NCBI GenBank assembly: GCA_017590115.1
Contig: JAGGNK010007448.1
Location: 2,892,815-2,956,814, forward strand
Reading direction: 5' to 3'
DNA length: 64,000 bases
DNA from: Montifringilla adamsi
Lineage: Eukaryota; Chordata; Aves; Passeriformes; Passeridae
Part shown: in pieces, positions 43,818 through 54,761 of the stretch
Layout: each line of letters opens with the position of its first letter
Position numbering within the stretch: position 1 is the first letter of the stretch
Notes under the pieces: generated by a model
The model's database searches: none
The model's input: only the letters and a program-made list of their open reading frames with translations
What the model was told of the DNA's origin: nothing
Program-made: the position numbers and the translations under genes

Positions 43818-46640
43818 AGCAACAGCCACAACTTCCTATCTGCAGCCCCAGCTGTAATTTGATAACTGAAGTATTTTTCACTGTGAGTTTTATTTACAGT
43901 TTGAGCTCTTTTCACACTCTGCAGACACACTGCCTGGGATAACCTGTGCTTCTTTCCAGAGCAGCACCTTGAGCAGCCTCTGAGAGTGGTGTTCATTGTG
44001 CTCTAGGTGGCAACATCTTCAAGTCCCAAAGGATTTGTTATCTTCCTAAACAACCACTACAGTCTTGTCCTCATTAATTTAACTCTGCTCTGACATGTCC
44101 TCTCCAAGGGAATACACTTGTCTGTCCCAGCTGGAAAGGAAGTGGATTATTTATATCAGGCTATATGACACATCATTCATTCTGCTGCCAGTTTCCCCTT
44201 TCTATTGGCAATTGCAAATACATTTAACTTGCAAGTGAATTTCCAAGGAAAAGGCAATGTTGAATATTCTATTGGCATGTGTGGAGCAAGGATTTCAAGC
44301 ATTTCCACCCCATTTTAACTTTTTAAACACAGGTAGTATGTCAGGAGCTCCCTGAAGTTGGAGGAGCTGGTCTCATTTAGGCTTGGAAGCACCCAAGTCA
44401 CATTCTCTGTTGGTTAAAACCCTCTATAAAGTTGATGTGAGATACTTCCTTACAGGTTTTTCCCCTTCAGCTGCCTCCTTCTCATGGCATTTCTTATCCA
44501 ACGCTTTATCGACTATTTTTCTCTTTTGACTCTTTTCCCAGTAAGTTCAAAGCAGCCTTCATTCCCAAGGCTTCATTCCAGTTACCATGACTTTTGGCCT
44601 TGCAGCTCGAGGCTTTTTAGCCTTCATAAAACACTTGACATTTTTAGTCAATGGAGACAAGGACAATGAAAACATCAACACATTGACGGGGCTTCAAAAG
44701 AGTTCTGTGGCACAATACAATGTCTGACTGCTTTTTGGAACACCTACCTTTATTCCAGGTGATTCTAGATTCTAAAACTACAAACAGCTCCTTCTCAGGA
44801 TGTTGTTATTCCATGGATCGATACACTCCACGACTGCTTCCTCTGAATTTTAATGATGTGCTGCTTGTGAGTCTTTCAGAATCAGACAGTTCAGCACTGT
44901 CCTGGCAGCTCATCCATCATAGATCTGTGGATTCACTTATCTCCCAGCTTATTTCAAAAAACAAATATGTTCCTGCATCTTTCATGAGAGAAAAACACAC
45001 TGAACACTCTCAGCCCTGTGCAGAGTTCTTTCAATTCTGCCTTAAGTATCCCAGTTTAAAGTAAAACATGTCCCACTGGGATTGTTGTTTGCAGGTGAGT
45101 GGGATTTTTCTTTGCACTGCTGGGATGTGTTTCTGCCATCCTGGAAATAAGAAGTTTCTTTCCCGAAGTCCATGGATTGTTAAGATAAAGGAATAAGCTG
45201 TCCTGGTTTTGACTTTTGCTGGATAAATGTGGATGTTGATGTCATGTGGCACTTTACACCCCTCTGGTCACCCTAAATGTCCCTCAGTACTCCGGGCAGC
45301 ACACATCTGTGTGGGCACCAGTAACAATTCATCCCCCTCAGACCAGCCTGCAGCACAATAACCCACAATTATCATCCCTGTGCCCTCATGAAAGAAACCC
45401 AACACACATTCTGGTGTTAATTCTTGTGCCTGGCTCCATGTCTGGGTCACTTTCCCAGTCTGGGGACCCCGGGGGTTTCCCAGCTGCAGGGCTGGAGAGT
45501 GGATGACACCCATGGGCTGGAGAGTGGGACCCTGCAGGATCTGATTCACTGTCTGCAGGCAGTCTGGGAGGGAGCAGCGGGATCCTGCTGCCTCCTGCCT
45601 TCCTGGCTCCTGCTGGCCTGGGAGTCCTTGAAGCACACTCAGATGTCCCCTAGGAAAATCTTCTTTACTAGTAAAATAAACAGATGTCCTGGTGGTTTCT
45701 GATATCATAAGTATCCTTTCCTGTGAACTCATTCTACTATAAATAGTAGGTTTATGTCTATTCAAAGAGCTCTTTTATTCCCCTCTCCTCCTTTCATCCC
45801 ACATCCTTGCTGGTTCCTGGGATCTCTTACATGTGTAAAGGACATCCCTTTCCCTGTGGTTGTGTCAGCACATGGAGCTGCTCCTGGTGGGATTTCAGGG
45901 CCATCATGTGAGTCTGGGATGTGCCTGCTCAGGGCTGTTGTGTGTCTCTGTTAAGAGCTCTGCTGGCAGCCATAGGCTGATGGATTTCCTGAGTGCAGCT
46001 TTAGGCATGAACACATCCATCAGGGCAAATGTAAGGTTGGATTCCAAGCTGATGTGACACAGACGCATCAGGACCCACTCCTTCCACAACCATTCCAGGC
46101 ATGGATCTTGCTGGTGGGCAGGGTTTTTCCTTCTGGGCATCTGTTTAAATGGAGGAAGAAATTAGGGATGGAGTGAGAATAATCCATGACCCTGCTATCT
46201 TTAAACTCACACAATTGCAGCTGAAAATTGCCTGAGGCTCTATTTTTTTCCAGAATTAGAAGAGTGTTAGAACCAGCTCATCTAGGAAGGAACATGAGAT
46301 TGTGGCAGCCACCAGCCAGCTGGACAGAATCCTGCCAATGAATTTGAGGTCCTGAAAACCTGCTGTCCTACCAGAGCGTGGATTCAGGATACAGCCTGTA
46401 TGAGTGCAAGCTCCTGGATTTTGGCTCCAGGTTGGATGTGATGATCTGGGAGGTTTTCTCCAATCTTGATGACTCTGGGGTCCTAGAGGGGCATTTCCTG
46501 AGGCTGGAGTTACACTGTGCTTTGGGGTGCACACCAGGTTTGTGAGCTAAAGACAGACCCTGGCAGATGGCACAGGGCAATGGCACTGCACAGACCTTGC
46601 CCTGAGCTCAGGAGGAGGCTGCCAAGCTAAGTCATCATCA
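43818..46640. other. Unique noncoding DNA, no gene seen
   Basis: No exon or repeat family recognised. The 165-codon minus-strand frame at 45268-45765 overlaps plus-strand frames and has no recognisable domain. Confidence 0.5.
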
Positions 46641-46695
46641 CCCTTCCCTTCCCTTCCCTTCCCTTCCCTTCCCTTCCCTTCCCTTCCCTTCCCTT
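46641..46695. repeat. (CCCTT)11 microsatellite
   Basis: Eleven uninterrupted CCCTT units, equal to AAGGG on the minus strand, followed by a decayed TTCCTTAGG end. Confidence 0.97.
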
Positions 46696-48696
46696 TTCCT
46701 TAGGAGAGACACTTTATATTGTGCAGTAAAACAACACTCACTGGTCAGGGCTCTGCTAAATTCTTTTATCTGTAAAACTCCTCTGTTTCTGAAAACTCCT
46801 CCTGTGTGCTTTGCTGCGACCTCTCTCCACTGAGTCACCTTATTCCCATCTCTCTCCAGCCCTGTTTTTCCCTGCACTGTTCTGCTTTCCAGCACATGGT
46901 TCCAGGCACCATCTTCTCGAGTTTACCAGCCCTGATCTCTGCTCCCAGCCCACCCACTGACAAATGAAGCTGCCCTTGGGAGTACCTGCTGCCCTCTCTG
47001 AGCAGCTTCCTTGCAGACAGACAGTCCCCAGGGGAGCATCAGTGATCCTCTCAAAATGCTGGGAGGAAGATCAAATCCTCATGTTCTCTGTTAGGAAAGA
47101 GCCTCCTACTAGCAGGAGAAATAAACACTTCTCTTACAGGCAATGTGTTCATTATTTGTGCCTTCTAGGGGTTCATTCTCCTGGTACTGGCCTTTGGGAC
47201 ACATAAATCATTAGTTTAACTTGATATGTGTATTTTCTTGTCTTCTATTTTCAGGGCAGTGAACATGCTGGCATTTATCCAGCCAGCCTCCCCACAGCAG
47301 AACAGTTATTTCGTTTCTGCTCTCTTGAATGCAGCATCTGTACATTTGGTCACATATTAGATTATGGTAATGGTGAAATAATTCCTTTAACCTCCTTTGA
47401 GTTGGGGCTCAGAAGAATAGTCTGATTTATCTGCTTCATGGGTGGTACTCCAGGCAGTTAATTAACCCACGTATAAACGATGTTATTTACCTTGACTGTC
47501 TCTTTGTGTTTGCCAATAACATTTAATGATTCAAATTGAATTGGCCAGAGAAACGGAAGAATGTTCTCAGTGGTTTATTATCCTCTAACAGGACATTCCA
47601 GGTTTTTACCTTCATAGCAAATCATGTTCCAGTCCTAACCCTGATAATCCTGGCCATAGGATTGAGACTACAACTGATAAATTAGAACAAATAGTAAAGA
47701 TAACATTTAAAGAGATTATCTTATAGAACAACTAGTGAAGACATGATACTAAGCTTGACAATTGCTCTACTCTGACCACATGGAAGCAGCCAGGAATGGA
47801 GCGCCCCTGGTTTTTAGCAGAAGGAACCAAAGCTGTGTGAGATGTCAGGGGCATGGTCAGGTCACAGTTCCTCTCAGGCTCCTACAGGGAAGCAGCAGCA
47901 GCCTGAAAGGTTAAGATGCAATTCCCTGTCTCAGTGAAAATCATGAAAGAAAATCAGGCCTTCATTTAGCAAAATCACGTGACTTTCTTCTCACATTTTA
48001 GCTTGTGTCAGCATTAGGGAAAGGAGCAGCTCTGTAAAAAAGCAGTGGCTGTTACAGTGAAGTGCCAAATAAGTGTTTGGGAAGAGAGTCTTTCTTATAT
48101 GGTAACAAAGTGGAAATCTACTGATGTAATGGGAACTGAACTGAACTGGAACTCTGATCTGTAAGTATCAAAGTTTCCTTTAAAATACAGCTTGTGAAAG
48201 AGTGGTTCCCATGACCCTCAATCAAATTTAACCCTTCAGGAGGAGGCAGATTTCCTCCTGCATGAATCGATTCTCTAAATCCAAGCTGCAAGGTGTCCGC
48301 TCCTGATTGTTTATCCTCAGGGTGGGGCTGCAAATAGTCCTGCCTTTAAAAATGTCCCTTGATCTTGTGCAGCTAAGGAAGCCTCATCCTTCTGACAAGT
48401 TTGCTTCACATCATTAGAAAAAGCAACATCGCCAGCACAGCTCTCAGAAGTTCCAGTGGTCAGTAAGGCTGCCTTGGTGGGGATAATGAAAAGGTCAAAC
48501 TCCATTTCTTTTAATCCCTAAGACTGAACTTCTTAGAAATGACTAGGAAATAGTCCATGTCATCAGAACAAAGAACAGCTGAAGTGGATGGGAGCTGCAC
48601 TGCCACCCAGGAGCACACTTGGATTCACAGTTCAGACAGTGACTTGTGAAAGCCTGGCTGAGCAGCTTCTCAACACGAATAGCCTTTGTGACTATG
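46696..48696. other. Noncoding DNA; conserved-looking segment 47440-47560
   Basis: No gene recognised. The piece 47440-47560 contains GTTAATTAACCCACG and a CCAATAACATTTAATGATTC stretch, with two CpGs (ACGTATAAACG) in otherwise CpG-poor DNA. It may be a conserved noncoding element; this is an impression only. Confidence 0.35.
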
Positions 48697-48723
48697 ATTA
48701 TTATTATTTATTATTATTATTAT
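48697..48723. repeat. (TTA)n microsatellite
   Basis: Trinucleotide run with one interruption, ending 17 bp before the CR1-J2-like copy begins. Confidence 0.9.
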
Positions 48724-48739
48724 CACTTAATTTTTTTAG

Positions 48740-49085
48740 CCTGGAGCAGAGTGAGGGCAGAGCTCCCCGGGGCTGCAGCTCCTCCCGAGGGGCAGCTCCC
48801 ATCTCTGCTCGGGGACAGGGACAGGAGCCAGGGCACGGCTGGGGCTGGGCCAGGGCAGCTCAGGCTGGAGATCAGGGCAAGGTTCTTCCCCCAGAGGGTG
48901 CTGGCACTGCCCAGGCTCCCCAGGGAATGGGCACGGCCCCGAGGCTGCCAGAGCTCCAGGAGCCTTTGGACAGCGCTGCCAGGGATGCCCAGGGTGGGCT
49001 TGTTGGGGGGTCTGGGCACGGACAGGGGCTGGGCTGGGTGATCCTGGTGGGTCCCTTCCAGCTCAGGATATTCTGTGGTTCTGTA
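48740..49085 (+). mobile_element. CR1-J2-like LINE 3' end, longest copy
   Basis: The most complete of three copies. It opens with CTGGAGCAGAGTGAGGGCAG, carries the shared core 48887-49010, and ends with TGGGTGATCCTGGTGGGTCC, CTTCCAGCTCAGGATATTCT and GTGGTTCTGTAA, the CR1-type tail. Frames of 131-180 codons in both strands here reflect the GC-rich repeat. Confidence 0.9.
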
Positions 49086-50704
49086 ATTGTCCTCAATGAG
49101 TTCTTTGGGAAGAGAAATATGGTAATTTAGGTGTAGGTGGGCCATCTTTTGCTCCTGTAACTCAGAGGTAAACTAATGATTATTTATTCATGATACCCGC
49201 AAAAAGCAGTGACATTCGTTGTGGAAAGGATCAATTTTGCAGCTGTGACAATGGCAGCAGTCCCCAAAGTGACTGGTACTGTGCCACTTTGGCAATGAGC
49301 CAGAGCAGTGTTTGCCTGTAGACAGCACTGCAAGAACTGTCCAGCCCTGCTCCTGAGGAGCCTCCCAAAAACCTCGTGTTAGAGTTATGTGTCGAGCATA
49401 GCCCAAACCCGAGGCATCTGTACAACTGCTGAGTTCATTGCTGGCACCCTCATGGTGTCTGGCTGCAGGGAGCAGTCTCAGGAGGAGCAAACTGGGTGCC
49501 TCAGCTCCAGCTCCTTCCATCCAGGAGATGGCATCTCCTCTTCGCTGTCACCTGCACCATCTCAGTCCCTCACGAGTTCAAAAGGAGGGAGAAATAAAGG
49601 CAGACAGAGCAGGGGCAGAAAGTCCTTTTCAATGTACAAGCCAGCTGGGTACCACAAATTCTACCAGGAAATCCAAATAAAATCCAAGAGAAGGGAATCA
49701 TCACCCTGACAAACAATTGGATATCCATTTGGAACGTGTCACTTTAGCTGGAGAGGCTTTGGGATTGCTCTTCTCTCAGAGCTTGCCAAGGCCATGGGTG
49801 AAAGGACAGCCTGGGAAAAGGATTGTTTGGGTTTCCTTGCTAACAGCACTTCAGAAATAATGGGCTGTGAGTGATGCAGGAGGTTTGACCAGGCCTGTAG
49901 AGCATCTGTCCTCTGATGTGGAGTCTTTATGTGCACAAGGTCAAATTAAGACAGAGCCAAATGCTGAAAAGTGTTGAATGTGCCTTCATGTCCCTCTAAA
50001 ATAAGGTTAACTGGGTAAATTAAATTTTCTTTTGAAGGCACTTGAAGTCTGGCTGGGACTTGAGTCATAATAACACAACTGGCCTGTGGTAGAACTGCTT
50101 ACAAACTATCATGTGTTATCAGGTACTGCAGAATAAATTTTGGTGGAGTTTGTGGACAGCAAAAATCAGCTTTGAAAATGCAAAAAACACCCCTCTCCCC
50201 AAATGTTTAAAGTTTAAGTACAGTACTTCCCTATAGGTTTTATAATCCTCTTTTCTTGGTTTTGAAACACATTAAATGAATCCAGCACAGCGCCTGACAT
50301 CTGAACAAAACTGATAGACCTAACACACTGGGGCTTTTCAGGCTACAAGTTCCAAAAATTAATTAGGATTTGTGCTTTTCTTTCTAATTTTCAATAGGAA
50401 GAGTATGAAATTAATTTAATGTTTTGAATGTGCAGCAGGGAGAGATCAGGGAAGAAAGACCCAATTTCTCATTAATTTCTGGAAAGGGAAAAATAATCAG
50501 ACAGGTCTTCTCCAACAGCAAAGCTCATTGAGAAGAATTCAAATTCACAATGCAGTTTGCCTGCTTTTAGTAACGCTGAGAAAAATGTGCACAGGGTTTT
50601 GAAGGAGAATGCTGAAGTGATCTTGCCTAAAAATAATTTAAAAATAAATTTCAGCTTTTAGCCAGGTCAGTGTGGTTTCAGAAGGCATTGCACAGGCACA
50701 CAAA
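49086..50704. other. Unique noncoding DNA, no gene seen
   Basis: No exon or repeat family recognised. Confidence 0.5.
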
Positions 50705-50752
50705 TGGGAAAGGGAATGGGAATGGGAATGGGAATGGGAATGGGAGTGGGAT
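50705..50752. repeat. (TGGGAA)n hexanucleotide repeat
   Basis: Eight units; the second begins with A, the seventh ends GAG and the eighth GAT. The plus strand has regularly spaced GGG runs, a G-quadruplex-type arrangement. Confidence 0.95.
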
Positions 50753-52983
50753 GGAGGAAGCAGCAGGGAGCAGGCTGGGTGAGCACAAGACCTTCCTAAA
50801 TTGTCCAGAAAAACCCCGCATTGTCTGACAACACTGGAAACTTCTCATCCTTATTCAACTCTGAGCAAGTGGTTTCTCAGTAACGTGTCATAACACAGGA
50901 CTTTAATGGTGATATCTTCATTTTCCTGACCTTGGGAAGTCATTAAAGTCACTTGAATTGTCACCATGGGCTGGGGGTGACCCTGTTCCCCACCACTGAC
51001 CCTGATGCTGCCCTGCTGGCTGGGACCTGCTCCTGCCATGGCCTCAAACCTGATGCACCACGATGGATTTGTGGTGCTGGGGACTCCTGGTAGAGTCACC
51101 ACGCCTGGCCTGTCCTGCTCCTCTTGCTCAGGGATGGGGAGGTTCCTGCTGCTCCAGCCTCAGGATCCCTCCTGCTGCCCATCCCTTTGGGAGCAGCTGG
51201 CCTTCCAGAGAGGGCTACAGAACACTGGATACCAGTGCCAGCATGGCCATCACCTTGTGGACACATGGAAAAGTTTGCTGGCAGTAGCAGGGAGCCAGCC
51301 TTGATCCTTCCTGGCTGAATGCTGGTAAAAGGCACATGCGGATGTACTGAAGGAAAATTCTGAATTACCTGGAATATTCTAAAGAAATGCCCAGTGAAAT
51401 GAGGGCACTGACTACACTGAGAAGTACCCCTTTAAAAGTGTGTTTGATAAATTCTTCCTGGTGAGATTATGGGATTTTTGGGAATAACTCTGGCTTGCTT
51501 AGAAAGCAAAAACTCTGGAGAAGGGATTGGCAAGAGCTGGTTTTGCTGTTAGCCTTATTCAGGTTGCTAAGCTGATTAAACGAGGCTTTGGATAACGTGT
51601 GTCATGTCTCAGCACTGGGGGATGAAGTGTTTCATGGCTTTTGGGAGCCAGAGCAGACTTAGTGACATCATAACAACTCAAATTTCACTTGAAAGCAGCT
51701 CACCTCTGCCTCCTGCTCCTTGTTCCTGCCAGCTCTGTCCTCCAAAGCCATTTCTGTCCGTAGGTCCTGTGCTCCAAGTTCCAGCAGGGGCTGGGAATGC
51801 AGAATTAAGGGCTGCTGCTCTGTATTGCACAGCATGAAAGGCTTTGATGCTTCACAACTGAGAAAGGGGGAAAAAAGCTCTGAGCAGGGAGTTATCCCCT
51901 CCAAGGAGGCAGGAAACACTGGGGACAGGCTGTGCTTCACATCTCATTCCCTTCAAAATCTTCAAACAAGGTCTTATACAGGGAAAATGACCTGTGATTC
52001 CTTTTTAATTTTTTAAAAATATTATTTTCTATATTCTTAATTTAAAGTGTCCTCAGATTGGACATTGCAATAGAGCAGCCACAATGCAACAGCTCAGCCT
52101 CACCCCCTCGTTTGGGTGTTCAAAGCACTGGAAATATCATCTGCACAGTGGAAACACCTTCAAGCCACAGGAAAGTGAAAATTCCTTACCTCTCCACTTT
52201 GGAGAAACCTTGTGTTTCAGGCACTGCCCTGAGGAGAGACAGCTCTGGTGTTCAGACTGCTCAGGTGAAATGAAAAATAAAGATCAATGAAATTTGGGAA
52301 TAAAAGTGAGATTCAAGTCACTACGTTTTCTCCTTTCACTACTTCATTATTTAGTGTGCAGGAAGGAAGGAGACAAACAGAAGATTAGAAATGAAAAAAA
52401 ACATGGTGGTGTCTTCCCCCAAAAAGAATAATTATTTAGATAAGGTGCTTGGCAGAAAGGCCATGCATGACCTAATCTAGGAAGCATGCCATTATTTAGC
52501 CCCAGTTATCTCCCAAATACTATTTTAAAATATGAACCTCCTGGTAAATTAGGAAAAAAGACCAGTGCTGAAGGTCACTTTGTGACACACTGCTGGCCTG
52601 TGGGAGAGTCACAGGATTTGCTGTACAAGAAATCCACTTCTGCTAAGCAGATTTTTATACTGAATGGATTGTTTTTGCCAAACTGGACTGGGCTCCAGAA
52701 TGATAACCAAAATAAAAAGAAAAATCCTGCAATTACAGGCCTACACCCATTTCTGTGTGAGTAATTTGCACATAATTAATGTGCACATTTTATCTACTGA
52801 GAAAATAGAGTGAAACCAGCAGTTCAAATAGGCCACCAAAGCACTGTTGGCTCGTTTCAGTGTTCATGTGTTGTTTGCCTGTAATAAATTCACTGAGAAC
52901 GTGCACTATTTTGTTAATTCTTCTCCTTTAATGTGTTTACAGAGCTCTGTAGTTGGGCAAAAAGGCCAAATTGAGATATTTCT

Positions 52984-52986
<3 letters not shown>
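50753..52986. other. Unique noncoding DNA, no gene seen
   Basis: A more GC-rich segment at 50960-51310 has frames of 64-99 codons on both strands but no domain or clear splice sites. The rest is AT-rich and without recognised features. Confidence 0.45.

Positions 52987-53029
<43 letters not shown>
52987..53029. repeat. Poly-T tract, 43 nt
   Basis: Uninterrupted T homopolymer preceded by TCTCTC. It could be the reversed poly-A tail of a minus-strand retroposed sequence, but no body was recognised on its right side. Confidence 0.95.
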
Positions 53030-54312
53030 CCCACTGAAAAAGTCAAGGTCTGTTTTTTCTGCTTGTTAATCACTAATAATGAAAGGAGACTTTCCCTCTG
53101 ATCCAGGAGTGTCTCACTTGCCCTTTGTACTTGTGACAGAAAAGGCAGGTTCACAACTCACTGCTGGGTTTTGAGTCTGATTCCCTGCTTAGGCTGACTT
53201 AAGTTAGTCATTTCACAAGGATTATTCCTGACTTATCCTGCTCTTTCTGAGGGAAGAATCAGGATGGGTGATGCTTGGTTAAGCAGAGACATGTGGAGAG
53301 GGGGAAAAAAGCAGGAAAATAGGCTTAGAGAGCCAATACTCCCTGAAATACTTGTGATCAGACCTCAGCGCAGTCACCTCACCTGCCACTGCACCAAACC
53401 TCCCATCAGTCAGAACAAATCACCCAAAAATGAGATTATAATGCTCGGCTAGTTTTTTAAATACTTTTATCCAAGAAATGCAAAGCCAAAGGAATTCCTT
53501 GCTGGAAGACTCCTAATCCCCAGAGCGATCTGCATTGTGTGTATTTCCCCACAATCATTTTCATATGAGTATTGGAATGCTTCATAAAATCCCTCCATTT
53601 GCCTTTGGGGGTGTTCCAAAACTCTTCCAGAAAGTCTAAAGTTTCAGGGATTTTCTTGGGATTATTTTGACTTCAACTGGAACGTGCCTCACTTGACTCC
53701 AGACAGAAGAGAAATAAAGTCAGCCCGTGTGGGTAAACATGGCTCTTCCCCTGGGAATTCTGTGCTGGAGGAGCCTGGGAGTGTCTGTTTGTGCTCAAGA
53801 GAGGCCCCTTTGTCACTCAGGTCAGCAAATCATTATCATGAGATGGAAAAATTAATAAAGCACGAGGAAATGAGTTTACAGCGCAAGGAATTGCTCTGCC
53901 TGAAGGCGGTTCAGTGGCCGGCGGTTTTCCTGCAAACAAGGATGTCCTTGTCAGAGCTGGGTTACAAAATGGAAAAAAAAGTGGGGAAGGGGGAAAGATG
54001 TGTGGGAGGAATAAGACACAACTGAAAATTTCAGTGCTGGTGAAGTCCAGGATGGCGTGTGGGGCAGCTGAGGGACATTCCTTGCCTGCCAAGAGCCAGC
54101 TGGGACAGCCACTCCCATGGGAGAGGACGTGACTCCAGCATTTTTAAGCAACGTTTTAAGCCATGGTTTTATCAAAGTCTGCCTTTTTAAGGAGGGATGA
54201 AGCCCAATCAACGAGCAGGAAAAGGGATGGATTTTCAGGTAAAACTGACTCTTTGAGAGGAAAAGTTTTCCTTTGAGGAAGACACATCAGCAAGGTGGAA
54301 ATGTCCCCCTGT
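53030..54312. other. Unique noncoding DNA, no gene seen
   Basis: No exon or repeat family recognised. A few CpGs cluster near 53895-53925. Confidence 0.5.
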
Positions 54313-54761
54313 GGAGAGATCCAGAGGAGGCACCAGGGGATCAGAGGATGGAGCAGCTCTGCTGGGAGGGAAGGCTGGCACAGCTGGGATTGTTCACCTG
54401 GAGAGGAGAAGATCCAGGGTGACTGAACTGTGGCCTTGCAGAGCCTGAAGGAGCTACAGGATAGATGGAGAGATACAATTTCCAAGGTCCTGGAAGGGCA
54501 GGACAAGGGGAATGGCTTTAAGCTGCCAGAGGGCAGGGATGGATGGGATATTGGGATGAAATTCTTCCCTCTGAGGTGGGGAGACCCTGGCACAGGGTGC
54601 CCAGAGCAGCTGTGGCTGCCCCTGGATCTCTGGAAGTGTCCAAGGCCAGGATGGACAGGGCACCCTGGGACAGTGGAAGGCGTCCCTGCCCATGACAGGG
54701 GGTAGGATGAGATTAATTTCAGGTCCCTTCCAACCCAAACAATTCCATGATTCTGTGATCT
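54313..54761 (+). mobile_element. CR1 LINE 3' region, longest CR1 in the window
   Basis: About 450 bp. It opens with GGAGAGATCCAGAGGAGGCA and GATCAGAGGATGGAGCAGCT, continues through TTGTTCACCTGGAGAGGAGA and CCTTGCAGAGCCTGAAGGAG, and ends CAATTCCATGATTCTGTGAT. This order matches the CR1 3' region on the plus strand. It is 5'-truncated. Confidence 0.93.

Noticed and set aside
42940..43984. Two similar 28-bp pieces (42940 and 43955) flanking the CR1 at 43620
   Set aside because: Two mismatches, low complexity (CAGAGCAGC type), and no wider homology, so not a target duplication.
45268..45765. Minus-strand frame of 165 codons
   Set aside because: No recognised domain or repeat; plus-strand frames overlap it and composition is not protein-like.
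48588..49145. Frames of 131-180 codons on both strands
   Set aside because: They cover the CR1-J2-like repeat; the GC-rich sequence leaves several frames open by chance.
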